Positions 26,733 to 35,733 of a DNA stretch of 57,372 nucleotides are shown one piece after another (within the stretch, counting starts at the first letter, position 1; each line of letters opens with the position of its first letter). The notes under the pieces are model-generated. The model was not told the DNA's origin. It was given only the letters and a program-made list of their open reading frames with translations, and did not search any database. Position numbers and translations under genes: made by a program. This stretch comes from Acidobacteriota bacterium (lineage in GTDB: Bacteria > Acidobacteriota > Vicinamibacteria > Vicinamibacterales > JAKQTR01), in assembly GCA_026393755.1 (NCBI GenBank), contig JAPKZO010000005.1:184777-242148 (forward strand). Reading direction: 5' to 3'.

Positions 26733-28652
26733 ATGCGCACACACAGTCTTCGCAACGGCCTCCTGGTGCTGGCTCTGGGACTCGTCGTGGCCGGCTCGGG
26801 TTGGCATCCCCTGCGCGCGGCCGGGGCCGCCGCCGCACTCCAGTCCGCACCGCAGCAGAAGCTGCAGACCAGTCCGGCCGGGAACCACGGCGAGAGCGAC
26901 TTCCCGATCAACTGGAAGCAGTACTACGGCTACATCGAAAAGACGAAGATCCTGCAGGGTCTTCAGAAGCAGTACAGCCGGCTGGCGGACCTCTCGTCGA
27001 TCGGCAAGAGCCGGATGGGACGTGATCAGTGGCTGCTGACGATCACGGCGAAGTCCACCGGGCCAGCCGATGCCAAGCCGGCGATGTGGGTGGATGGCGC
27101 CATCCACGGCAACGAGGTCAATGGCGTCACCTGCTCGCTGTATCTGGCGTGGTACCTGCTCACCCGCTACGACTACGATCCGGATGTGAAGGAACTGGTC
27201 GATCACCGGACGTTCTATGTCCTGCCGGGCCTCAACGTCGACGGGAACGACTCGTACGTCACCGAACCGAATACCGAGAACAATCCACGCGAGCCGTATC
27301 GCATGGAGGACAACGACGGCGATGGCCTCTACGACGAGGACCTGACCGAGGACGTGGACGGCGACGGCGAGATCTCGGTGATGTGGGTCGAGGACCCGAA
27401 GGGCGGATTCAAACTGTCGGTCGACAAGCGGCGCTTCGTGCCGGTGGCCGATCCCCGCGAAGAGGTCGTGCGGTTCCGCCGCCTCGGCATGGAAGGCTAC
27501 GACAACGATGGCGACGGCCGGATCAACGAGGACGATCTGGGCGGTCCCGATCCGAACCGGAACTTCCCCTTCGGCTGGTCTCTGGACGCCGGCTGGCCCT
27601 ATCCGATGTCGGAGAGCGAAACGCGCAACGTCTTCGAGTTCCAGTTGAAGCATCCGAACATCTTCGCGAGCTTCCACTACCACAACACGGGCCGCCTGAT
27701 CATGTTCATGGCGCCTCCCGACACGCGGACGAATCTGACGGCCGAACAGCGGCAGGCAGAGGATGCGCGTGTCGCCGCGCAGCTTGCCGAGCTGCGCAAG
27801 ACCGATCGCTTTGCGCAGCGCTTCTCGCGCGTCGTCGCGCCCGACCTCCAGAACGACATGGACTCGCAGCTGGCCATCGTCACCGAGGGCGCGCACATTC
27901 TCAAGGACTACACGCCAACGTTCAGCGGCCTGTCGGGGCAGGCGCAGGCCGCCTCGTACAGCATGCTCGGTGCGTTCTCCTACCTGATCGAGCTGTGGGG
28001 GCGCCCGCCGCTGGGCGACGCGGATCGCAACAACGACGGCACGGTAGACGACGTGGAGTACCTGGCGTGGATTGACGCCGATCTGGCCGGTGAAGGATGG
28101 ATTACGCCGCGCAAGTTCCATCATCCTGATCTCGGCGATGTCTGGATCGGAGGCACGTCGAAGAAGCACACCGGCCGGACGCCGCCGGCGCCCTACATGG
28201 AGACGGAAGCGCTGCGTCAGACGCACTTTGCGCTGTACTGCGCCGCGCAGTTCCCGAAGATCGAGATCGACGCCGTGACGGTGACGCCGGCGACCGGAGA
28301 TCTGTTCTGGGTGGATGCGGTCGTGAAGAACGACCGGGTGTACCCGACATTCTCCGACCGGTCGCTCCAACTCAAGCGCGCGGTGCGCGACAGACTCTCG
28401 ATCGCCACGTCACCCAACGTCGCGCTGGTCGACTTGCCGGCAGGCGCCTTGCGAGTGGACCCGCTGAATGACCAGGCCACCGCCACACCCATGACGGGGA
28501 ACAGGACTGAGTTCCGCCTGCGCGGACGGGATTCGGCCCGCTTCCGCGCGCTCGTCAGGATGACGGGCACTGACGGCTGGATTGAGGTGAAGACAGAATC
28601 GAAATTCGGAGGAACGGCGATCAGACGGATCGCGATCAAGGTCGCGAGCTGA
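26733..28652 (+). CDS. Secreted M14 zinc carboxypeptidase with EF-hand-like inserts
   Basis: A 639-residue exported metallocarboxypeptidase. After the signal peptide (about 1-35), the M14 domain holds H125 and E128 in DGAIHGNEVNG, H315 in SFHYHNTGR and the general-base E420 in YLIELWGRPP, so it should be active. It carries three calcium-loop-like inserts: DNDGDGLYDEDL, DNDGDGRINEDDL and DRNNDGTVDDVE, suggesting Ca2+-dependent stability. The C-terminus is beta-rich. A GAGGAGGA site fixes the start. It follows the inactive paralog by 17 bases, almost certainly the same transcript. Confidence 0.9.
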   Translation: MRTHSLRNGLLVLALGLVVAGSGWHPLRAAGAAAALQSAPQQKLQTSPAGNHGESDFPINWKQYYGYIEKTKILQGLQKQYSRLADLSSIGKSRMGRDQWLLTITAKSTGPADAKPAMWVDGAIHGNEVNGVTCSLYLAWYLLTRYDYDPDVKELVDHRTFYVLPGLNVDGNDSYVTEPNTENNPREPYRMEDNDGDGLYDEDLTEDVDGDGEISVMWVEDPKGGFKLSVDKRRFVPVADPREEVVRFRRLGMEGYDNDGDGRINEDDLGGPDPNRNFPFGWSLDAGWPYPMSESETRNVFEFQLKHPNIFASFHYHNTGRLIMFMAPPDTRTNLTAEQRQAEDARVAAQLAELRKTDRFAQRFSRVVAPDLQNDMDSQLAIVTEGAHILKDYTPTFSGLSGQAQAASYSMLGAFSYLIELWGRPPLGDADRNNDGTVDDVEYLAWIDADLAGEGWITPRKFHHPDLGDVWIGGTSKKHTGRTPPAPYMETEALRQTHFALYCAAQFPKIEIDAVTVTPATGDLFWVDAVVKNDRVYPTFSDRSLQLKRAVRDRLSIATSPNVALVDLPAGALRVDPLNDQATATPMTGNRTEFRLRGRDSARFRALVRMTGTDGWIEVKTESKFGGTAIRRIAIKVAS

Positions 28653-28675
28653 ACTCGATCAAGCTCGCGGGCTGA
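28634..28675. repeat. Duplicated 19-bp segment across the M14 stop codon
   Basis: Positions 28634-28652, the last codons and stop of the M14 gene, are repeated at 28657-28675 with 17 of 19 bases identical. It looks like a short slippage duplication just beyond the gene. Confidence 0.55.
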
Positions 28676-28783
28676 TCGCGTTCAAGAGGTCAGATTGTTC
28701 AGACAATTGCGCTCACCGTCTTGATCTGCGCGGCGTCGGGTGTAGGATGATGGGCGGTCGCCGCGGTCGGGGCGGCCTCGGCT

Positions 28784-28840
28784 CGCCGTAGCTGGCAGCG
28801 TAGACGGCTTTCGTTCGTCGTAGCTGACAGCGCAGGCGGC
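28784..28840. repeat. Imperfect direct repeat upstream of the hydrogenase operon
   Basis: Two 25-base copies (28784-28808 and 28816-28840, 21 of 25 identical, both containing CGTAGCTG) lie about 75-130 bases before the first hydrogenase gene. This spacing would suit a transcription-factor binding pair. Otherwise the 259-bp gap shows no gene. Confidence 0.45.
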
Positions 28841-28911
28841 CTCACCTCGAGTAACCCGTTGCCGCGACGGCGCGTCGTTCAGAGGTTGTGCGCCGATCGG
28901 GGTGAGGCGAG

Positions 28912-30996
28912 GTGGACGTCGGTCTGGGCCCAGGTCTGATGGCGGCGTGCTATGGAGCAGGGGCGCTTTCGTCCCTGTTGGCGCGGTGGTCCGGCCGACT
29001 CGCCCTCCGCGTGGGTCACATGGCCGCGCTCGCGGGATCCGTGGCCGGCCTCGGCGTGTCACTCGGCGTGCTGCTCGGCGGACCAGGCCGCACGCTCTCC
29101 CAGCCTCTGCCGATCCTCTTCCCATTCGCACGACTGTCGCTCTCGGTGGACGGGCTCTCGGCCTACTTTCTGCTCGTCATCTCCCTCGTCGCGGTCGCCG
29201 CGACCATCTACGGCCCGGCATACCTCCAGGCACACTCGCCCGACGCGGGACCGGCGCGGCAAGCAGCACAGGTGCTCGCGCTGAATGTGTTCCTGGCGGG
29301 CATGGCGTTCGCCTGCTGCGCCGGCGATGCGCTGACCTTCCTCTTTTGCTGGGAAGGCATGACGCTCGCCAGCTACGTCCTGGTCGTCTCCGACGACCGG
29401 GACGGCGAGAACGCCCGGGCGGGTCTCCTCTATATGGTGATGGCCCACGGAGGGACGGCGTTGCTCCTGGTCGCGTTCCTCGCCCTGACCGAGCGGGCGG
29501 GGGCGTTCGACTTTGCGGCGCTTCGCGCGGCGGCGGCTGGCCTCGATCCCACGACACGAACGACGCTGTTCTTCCTGGCGCTCGGGGGCTTCGCCACCAA
29601 GGCCGGCGTGGTTCCTCTCCACGTCTGGCTCCCTCGCGCGCACCCTGCCGCCCCGAGCCACGTGTCGGCGCTGATGTCGGGCGTCATGCTCAAGGTCGCG
29701 ATCTACGGGATCCTGCGCTTCGCTTTCGATCTGCTGGCTCCACCCGCCGGACCGCTTCCGTCCTCCTGGGGATGGACGGTGCTCGTCCTGGGCACGATCT
29801 CGGCCGTCCTCGGTGTGCTCTACGCGCTCCAGCAGCATGACCTCAAGCGCCTGCTCGCGTTTCACAGCGTCGAGAACATCGGGATCATCCTGATCGGGGT
29901 GGGACTCGCGATGATTCTGTGGCGCTCGGATGGCGCGGGCGCGGCCCTCGCGACCGTCGCGCTCACGGCGGCGCTTCTTCATACGATCAACCACGCGGCA
30001 TTCAAAGGTCTCCTCTTTCTCGGCGCCGGAAGCGTCCTCTGTCGCACTCACATCCGCAACATGGAGGAACTCGGCGGACTCGCCCGGCGCATGCCGTGGA
30101 CGGCGGGGCTGTTCCTGCTCGGAGCGGTCGCGATCTCGGCCCTCCCCCCGCTCAACGGATTCGTCAGCGAGTGGCTCACCTTCCAGGCGCTGCTGGGCGG
30201 CGCCAGCCGACTCCATGGTCCGGCCGGACTGGTCATCGTCTTCTCCGCCGCGATGCTGGCGCTCACCGGAGGCCTCGCCGCCGCCTGTTTCGTCAAGGCG
30301 TTCGGCGTCACGTTTCTTGGCCGCCCGCGAACGTCTCAAGCCGAGCACGCCACCGAGGCCCCGTCGTCGATGATCGCGGGCATGGGGTGGCTTGCGGCAA
30401 TGTGCGTGATTCTCGGCGTGGTGCCAGGTTATGTGATGCGCCTGCTCGACGCGCCGACCTCTGAACTGCTCCAGGGCCCAGGGGCGAGTGCGGTTGTCAC
30501 GGCGCGGGGACCGCTCGTGCTGTCGACGGCGTTGACGCCGGGCTGGACACAGGCCACGGCCATTTCCATGACGATGGTGGCGGCGCTCCTCGTCGCGCTG
30601 ACGGCGATGGCGTGGGTCCTGCGCCGGGGATGGCGGCAGGGCCCCTCTCGCACAGCGCCGACGTGGACATGCGGGATGAGCCCCACGGCACGGTTCGACT
30701 ACACGGCGACCGCGTTCGCCAAGCCCCTCCGGCTCGTCTTCGCGGCGCTCTACCACCCTCGCCGCGAGGTCACGCGCGAGACGGCAGGAACACCCTACGT
30801 GGTCGGGCGCATCCACTACGCCGGGGAGATCGTGGATCTGGCTGAGACGCAGATTTACCACCGCGTGGAGCGCGACATCTCGGCACTCTCGCAGGCGATT
30901 CGCGCCCGCAGCACGGGCCGCATCCATGGGTACATCGGGTTTGTGCTCGCCGCTCTGGTCGTGGCGCTGCTGCTGTTCGGCGTGGAGCGCAGATGA
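28912..30996 (+). CDS. hyfB: Hydrogenase-4 component B-like proton-translocating subunit
   Basis: A 694-residue multi-pass membrane protein of the NuoL/MrpA/HyfB family, expected to pump ions driven by ferredoxin- or H2-linked electron flow. Typical features include FLFCWEGMTLASYVLVV, LPRAHPAAPSHVSALMSGVM with the conserved loop, LKRLLAFHSVENIGIILIG and NHAAFKGLLFLGAGSV. The C-terminal part (FDYTATAFAKPLRLVFAAL) is the HycC/HyfB-type extension. The GTG start follows GAGGCGAG. It overlaps the next gene by four bases and is first of six membrane-hydrogenase genes. Confidence 0.92.
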   Translation: MDVGLGPGLMAACYGAGALSSLLARWSGRLALRVGHMAALAGSVAGLGVSLGVLLGGPGRTLSQPLPILFPFARLSLSVDGLSAYFLLVISLVAVAATIYGPAYLQAHSPDAGPARQAAQVLALNVFLAGMAFACCAGDALTFLFCWEGMTLASYVLVVSDDRDGENARAGLLYMVMAHGGTALLLVAFLALTERAGAFDFAALRAAAAGLDPTTRTTLFFLALGGFATKAGVVPLHVWLPRAHPAAPSHVSALMSGVMLKVAIYGILRFAFDLLAPPAGPLPSSWGWTVLVLGTISAVLGVLYALQQHDLKRLLAFHSVENIGIILIGVGLAMILWRSDGAGAALATVALTAALLHTINHAAFKGLLFLGAGSVLCRTHIRNMEELGGLARRMPWTAGLFLLGAVAISALPPLNGFVSEWLTFQALLGGASRLHGPAGLVIVFSAAMLALTGGLAAACFVKAFGVTFLGRPRTSQAEHATEAPSSMIAGMGWLAAMCVILGVVPGYVMRLLDAPTSELLQGPGASAVVTARGPLVLSTALTPGWTQATAISMTMVAALLVALTAMAWVLRRGWRQGPSRTAPTWTCGMSPTARFDYTATAFAKPLRLVFAALYHPRREVTRETAGTPYVVGRIHYAGEIVDLAETQIYHRVERDISALSQAIRARSTGRIHGYIGFVLAALVVALLLFGVERR

Positions 30997-31937
30997 CCGG
31001 CGAGAGACCGCTCGAGCTCGTGCTTGTCGAGATGACTCTCCTCGTGCTGCTCGGGCCACTCGTCACCGGCATCATCCAGAAGATCAAGGCGCGGCTCCAG
31101 TGCCGACAGGGAGCCGGAGTCCTTCAGCCGTATCGCGATCTCAGCAAACTGTTCCGCAAGGGCACCGTGCAGGCGGACACGGCCTCGGGTTTTTTCCGAT
31201 CGATTCCGGTGCTCGTGCTGGCAGCCACCGTGGCTGCCGGCGCACTGGTTCCGGTCCTCCGGGCTGGACCGTCGGCGTTTCCGCTGGGCGACGCGTTGAT
31301 GCTGCTCGGGCTGCTCGCGCTGGCTCGTTTCCTGACAGCGGTCGGTGCGCTTGACGCCGGCGGCGCATTCGGCGGCATGGGGGCCTCGCGGGAGATGACG
31401 GTCGCGCCGCTGGTCGAGCCGGTGCTGATGATGGTCGTGTTCTCGACCGCGGTGGCGGGAGGGACGACCGAACTTGGCGCCCTCGCGGCGCACCGCGGGA
31501 CGTCATGGTTGCTCGCCTGGCGCGCGGCGGACTTCCTCGGCTTCGCCGCCATGCTCGTGCTGCTGCCTGCAGAAACGGGCCGCATCCCCGTGGACAATCC
31601 GGACACCCACCTCGAGCTCACCATGCTGCACGAAGGCATGCTGCTCGAGCACTCCGGACCGGGGCTCGGCTGCATGCTGCTCGCCTCGCACACACGACAG
31701 ATCGTGACGCTCGGCCTCGTGTCGGCCCTCTTCTTTCCGGTCGGCCCGAGTGTCGGCGGGGCTGCTGCAAGCCTGCTCTTCGGAGCCGGCGCGTTCGTTG
31801 TGAAGATCCTCGTGCTCGCGATCTACCTCGCGCTGGTTGAATCGTCTTACGCCAAGCTCCGGCTCTTCCGGGTGCCGCAGTACCTCGGCGTCGGCTTCGT
31901 GTGCGCACTCGTCGCGCTCGCGTTGAGGATCCTGTGA
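30993..31937 (+). CDS. hyfC: Hydrogenase-4 component C-like (NuoH family) membrane subunit
   Basis: A 314-residue NuoH/HycD/HyfC-type subunit that anchors the soluble hydrogenase arm. It has about eight helices and the characteristic cytoplasmic loops: GIIQKIKARLQCRQGAGVLQ, YRDLSKLFRKGTV, ADFLGFAAMLVLLP, and ETGRIPVDNPDTHLELTMLH with the acidic loop at the quinone-site equivalent. It is coupled by overlap to both neighbours. Confidence 0.94.
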   Translation: MTGERPLELVLVEMTLLVLLGPLVTGIIQKIKARLQCRQGAGVLQPYRDLSKLFRKGTVQADTASGFFRSIPVLVLAATVAAGALVPVLRAGPSAFPLGDALMLLGLLALARFLTAVGALDAGGAFGGMGASREMTVAPLVEPVLMMVVFSTAVAGGTTELGALAAHRGTSWLLAWRAADFLGFAAMLVLLPAETGRIPVDNPDTHLELTMLHEGMLLEHSGPGLGCMLLASHTRQIVTLGLVSALFFPVGPSVGGAAASLLFGAGAFVVKILVLAIYLALVESSYAKLRLFRVPQYLGVGFVCALVALALRIL

Positions 31938-32590
31938 GCGCCGAGACGGTCCACGTCGTCATCGACGACATCGGCGCGCTGCTGCTGTTCACGATGATCC
32001 TCATCGTCGCGGCGGGTCAGATCTACCGGGCCATCTACGCTGTGGCCGCCCAGTCGCTCCTGATCGCCATCGCGGCCGGCGTCCTCGCAACCGCCACCGA
32101 CAACGCGGACCTCTGGGTGATCGCCGGGGTGACGCTGGTCGTCAAGGCCACGTTGCTCCCGTGGGTGTTGCACCGGGTCGTCCGGCGCATGAACGTCCGG
32201 CGCGAGGTGGAGCCGGTCATCCCGATCGCCGCAACACTCGCGCTGGCGGTGGCGATCGTGGTGGCGTCATTCCAACTGAGCGCCTCGCTCGACCCCGTGC
32301 GCCAGGCGATCACCGGCAATGCCCTGCCGGTCGGCATCGCTCTCACGCTGACCGGCGTGCTGGTGATGGCAACGCGAAAGACGGCGCTGACCCAGATGGT
32401 GGGCCTGTTCGCGTCGGAAAACGGCATCTTCTTCACGGCGATGTCGGTGACGGCGGGCATGCCGCTCATCATCGAAATCGGCGTGATCCTTGACGTCATC
32501 CTCGCCGCGCTCGTCATGGCGATCATGGTGCTCCGTGTCCGCTCGACGGTCGACGCCGACATCGCGGACCTGGACCGGTTGAGGGGATGA
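31934..32590 (+). CDS. hyfE: Hydrogenase-4 component E-like (NuoK-like) membrane subunit
   Basis: A 218-residue membrane protein with about six or seven helices resembling HyfE, a NuoK-related subunit. Conserved segments include RAIYAVAAQSLLIAIAAG, MVGLFASENGIFFTAM and MPLIIEIGVILDVILAALVM. The GTG start overlaps the hyfC stop by four bases. Its C-terminus ends three bases before hyfF. Confidence 0.9.
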   Translation: MSAETVHVVIDDIGALLLFTMILIVAAGQIYRAIYAVAAQSLLIAIAAGVLATATDNADLWVIAGVTLVVKATLLPWVLHRVVRRMNVRREVEPVIPIAATLALAVAIVVASFQLSASLDPVRQAITGNALPVGIALTLTGVLVMATRKTALTQMVGLFASENGIFFTAMSVTAGMPLIIEIGVILDVILAALVMAIMVLRVRSTVDADIADLDRLRG

Positions 32591-32593
32591 TCC

Positions 32594-34063
32594 ATGGCTG
32601 AGACGCTCCTCTGGGTCCTTCCGCTCGTCCCGACCGTCACGGCGCTGCTCATGCTGACGACGCGAGACCGCCGCATTCTCTCGGCCCTCGACGTGGGTGG
32701 CTCGGGCGTCCTGTTCGCGCTCACGCTCGTCCTCGCCAACCAGGTCGCGACGGGCGGCCCGCGTGCGTTCGGCGTCCTGCGCATCGACGATCTCGGGCTC
32801 GTCTTTCTCCTCCTCGTCGTCTTCCTCACGCTGGCCGTCTCCATCTACACGGTCGGGTGGCTCAAGCAGGCGGTGGCAGTCGGCAACATGAAGCCGGAGT
32901 TGCTGCGGTCCTACTTCGCCCTCGTGCACGCCTTCGTCGCGACGATGGTCGTGACCGTCCTTGCCGACAACCTCGGCGTGCTGTGGATCGCGATGGAAGG
33001 CACGACGATCACCTCGGCCGTCCTCATCGGCTACCACGGCCATCACCACGGTCTCGAGGCGGCGTGGAAGTACATCATCGTGACGACCATCGGCATCTCC
33101 TTTGGCCTGTTCGGCACGGTGCTGGTGTTTGCGGCGGCGGCCGCCGCACACGTGGGCGCGGGCGCGAGCGCGATGAACTGGTCGGCGATCATGAAGGTCG
33201 CACCCACGCTCGACCCGGGGATCGTCCGGATCGGCTTCATCTTCGTGATGGTCGGCTACGGCACCAAGGCGGGTCTCGCGCCCATGCACCTCTGGCTGCC
33301 TGACGCCCACAGCCAGGCGCTCACACCGGTCTCGGCGCTGCTCTCGGGCGCGCTCATCAAGTGCGCCCTCCTTGGTATCATCCGGTTCCAGACGATCGCC
33401 GCCGCCGCGTGCGGGCCGTCATTCCCGGAGGGGGTGCTGCTGATCTTCGGCCTCGCCTCGATCGTCGTCGCGACGCCGTTCATCCTGGCTCAGCACGACA
33501 TCAAGCGCCTCCTCGGCTATCACAGCGTCGAGCACGTCGGGATCGTGGCGCTCGGCCTCGGCTTCGGCGGCCCTGTCGGGACCTACGGCGCCCTGCTGCA
33601 TGTGGTGAACCACGGCGTCACGAAGGCCCTCGCGTTCTTCGCCGCCGGCAAGGCGATTGCGCGCTACGGCACACGCGACATGCGGGCCATCCGCGGCTTG
33701 CTGGCGGTGGCGCCCGTCGGCGCGACGCTCCTGATGCTCGCGGCGCTGTCGCTCGCCGGCGTGCCGCCGTTCTCGATCTTCGTCAGCGAGCTGATGGTGC
33801 TGCGCGCCGGAATCGGCCACGGGCACCTCGTCGCGGTCGCGATCTTCCTCGCGATGGTCGTCGTGATCTTCGCCGGCTTGCTCCACCATGTCGGGGCGAT
33901 GGTATTCGGCCAACCGAGCGCCGCAGCCAGCCGGGAACCCGAGGCCTGGTCGCCACTGCTCGGAATGATGTTGCTTGCGGCGATGATGATCCTGCTCGGC
34001 CTCACCATCCCCGGGAGCTTGGACGGACTCCTCCATCGCGCCACGGAGATCATCGTTGACTGA
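32594..34063 (+). CDS. hyfF: Hydrogenase-4 component F-like proton-translocating subunit
   Basis: A 489-residue NuoL/M/N-like antiporter subunit, the second in the operon. It has about 14 helices and the usual motifs: LGVLWIAMEGTTITSAVLIG, GTKAGLAPMHLWLPDAHSQA, HDIKRLLGYHSVEHVGIVAL and VNHGVTKALAFFAAGKAI. A closing FVSELMVLRAGIG loop is also typical. Its last eight bases overlap the TTG start of the large-subunit gene. Confidence 0.94.
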   Translation: MAETLLWVLPLVPTVTALLMLTTRDRRILSALDVGGSGVLFALTLVLANQVATGGPRAFGVLRIDDLGLVFLLLVVFLTLAVSIYTVGWLKQAVAVGNMKPELLRSYFALVHAFVATMVVTVLADNLGVLWIAMEGTTITSAVLIGYHGHHHGLEAAWKYIIVTTIGISFGLFGTVLVFAAAAAAHVGAGASAMNWSAIMKVAPTLDPGIVRIGFIFVMVGYGTKAGLAPMHLWLPDAHSQALTPVSALLSGALIKCALLGIIRFQTIAAAACGPSFPEGVLLIFGLASIVVATPFILAQHDIKRLLGYHSVEHVGIVALGLGFGGPVGTYGALLHVVNHGVTKALAFFAAGKAIARYGTRDMRAIRGLLAVAPVGATLLMLAALSLAGVPPFSIFVSELMVLRAGIGHGHLVAVAIFLAMVVVIFAGLLHHVGAMVFGQPSAAASREPEAWSPLLGMMLLAAMMILLGLTIPGSLDGLLHRATEIIVD

Positions 34064-35732
34064 TGCAACCCTCACCAGCGCGCTGCGGGCGTCGACGGGC
34101 GGATCCGTCGAGGCCGAGGCCGGCCCGCGCCCATCGGATCTGACCGTCGGCCTCGGTCGCCCGCATGATCTTCCGGCGGCGGCCGACGTGCTCATCGGAC
34201 CGTTCGCGATGGCGCTGGCCACGATCGTCGCCACCGACGACACAATGACGCCGGATGGCGATCTGAAGGTGCGCTATATCTTCGAGCCGTCACCAGGCTT
34301 CGGCGAGCCTCGCCCAGGCTCGAAAAGTGAAGGCGAGGAGCCGGCCGCCCGGGGCGACCGCGCCCAGGTTGATCGGTTTGTGACACTGCTGATCTCGGTG
34401 GACCCGGCGCGCCCGGAGGTGCCCTCCCTGACGAGGGCGGTCCCGGCCGCAAACTGGCACGAGCGTGAGATGCGGGACCTGTTCGGGATTGTCCCTGTCG
34501 GACACCCCGATCCCCGCACGCTCGTGGTCCACGACGGGTGGCCGCCGGGCGTCTTCCCGCTTCGCAAGGCGTTCGATGGGTCGCGGCGTGTTCCCGTCGA
34601 AGCCGCCGACGAGTTCCCGCACCTGGTCGGCGAAGGCGAGGGCGTCTTCGAGATCCCGGTCGGCCCGATTCACGCGGGCATCATCGAGCCGGGGCACTTC
34701 CGTTTCACCTCGGTCGGCGAGACCGTTCTCCATCTCGACGCACGCCTGTTCTACACGCATCGCGGACTGGAAAAGCGCATGGAGGGGCTCTCTCCTCTCG
34801 ATGCCTTCTACGTCGCGGAGCGGATCTGCGGGGTCTGCTCGGTCGCGCACGGACTGGGCTACTGCGAAGCCCTCGAGCAGATTGCCGGCGTGGACATCCC
34901 GCCGCGGGCCCGGCTCATCCGCGGGATCGCGCTCGAACTGGAGCGGCTGTACAACCATGTCGGCGACATCGGCAACATCTGCGCCGGCGCCGCGTTCCAC
35001 TTCGGCACCGCTGCCGGCGCCCGCTTCAAGGAACGACTTCAGCAGACCAACGAACGACTCGCCGGCAATCGGTTCCTCCGCGGGATCGTCGTGCCTGGCG
35101 GTGCCCGCCTCGATCTCTCGCACAGCCTCGTTCCTGTTCTCCGCGCGACGCTCCAGGAGACGCTTGTCGGGCTCGACTACCTGATGGGGCGCATCGAAGC
35201 GAATCCCTCGATCGTCGATCGTCTCGACGGTACTGGCGTCCTCCCACAGCAGGCTGCGCGGGATCTCGCCGTCGCCGGCGTGGGGGCGCGGGCAAGCGGC
35301 GTGGATCGGGACGCGCGGCGGGATCACCCTCACGGCGCGTTCGCGACTGCGATGCCGCCCGACCTGCACGTCGCGACCGCATCGGAGGGCGACGTGATGG
35401 CCCGCATGACGGTTCGCGCGCTCGAGGCGCGGGAGTCGATCCGGCTGATCGGCGAATTCATCCGGCGGCTTGAACCGGGGCCGCTGCAGGTGACGATCGC
35501 TGAGCCGCTGCCAGGTCAACGGATTGGGATCTCGGCGATCGAATCACCCAGAGGTGAGGCGGTTCACTGGCTTCGCACCGATGCTTGCGGCCGCGTGGAT
35601 CGCTACCACCTGCGATCTCCGAGCTACCACAACTGGCCCGCCGTCGCGTTGGCCGCCGAAACGGCGATCGTCCCGGACTTCCCGCTCGTCAACAAGAGCT
35701 TCGAGCTCTGTTATTCGTGCACGGATCGCTGA
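34056..35732 (+). CDS. hyfG: Group 4 [NiFe]-hydrogenase large subunit, NuoC-NuoD fusion (HyfG/HycE-like)
   Basis: A 558-residue fusion: a NuoC/HycE-like N-terminal domain (about 30-185; REMRDLFGIVPVGHPDPRTL) and a [NiFe] large subunit (about 195-558). Both nickel motifs are present: C258 and C261 in RICGVCSVAH, and C552 and C555 in ELCYSCTDR. The usual DPC of the second motif is ELC here. The protein stops right after that motif, so there is no C-terminal peptide for a maturation protease. The TTG start has a GGAG site and overlaps hyfF by eight bases. Confidence 0.92.
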   Translation: MTDATLTSALRASTGGSVEAEAGPRPSDLTVGLGRPHDLPAAADVLIGPFAMALATIVATDDTMTPDGDLKVRYIFEPSPGFGEPRPGSKSEGEEPAARGDRAQVDRFVTLLISVDPARPEVPSLTRAVPAANWHEREMRDLFGIVPVGHPDPRTLVVHDGWPPGVFPLRKAFDGSRRVPVEAADEFPHLVGEGEGVFEIPVGPIHAGIIEPGHFRFTSVGETVLHLDARLFYTHRGLEKRMEGLSPLDAFYVAERICGVCSVAHGLGYCEALEQIAGVDIPPRARLIRGIALELERLYNHVGDIGNICAGAAFHFGTAAGARFKERLQQTNERLAGNRFLRGIVVPGGARLDLSHSLVPVLRATLQETLVGLDYLMGRIEANPSIVDRLDGTGVLPQQAARDLAVAGVGARASGVDRDARRDHPHGAFATAMPPDLHVATASEGDVMARMTVRALEARESIRLIGEFIRRLEPGPLQVTIAEPLPGQRIGISAIESPRGEAVHWLRTDACGRVDRYHLRSPSYHNWPAVALAAETAIVPDFPLVNKSFELCYSCTDR

Positions 35733-35733
35733 C

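Noticed and set aside
26709-28370. Long minus-strand frame opposite the M14 carboxypeptidase
   Set aside because: Antisense shadow; composition Arg/Val/His-rich and no ribosome site.
29059-31059. 666-codon minus-strand frame opposite hyfB
   Set aside because: Antisense of a membrane protein; no domain, typical GC-driven open frame.
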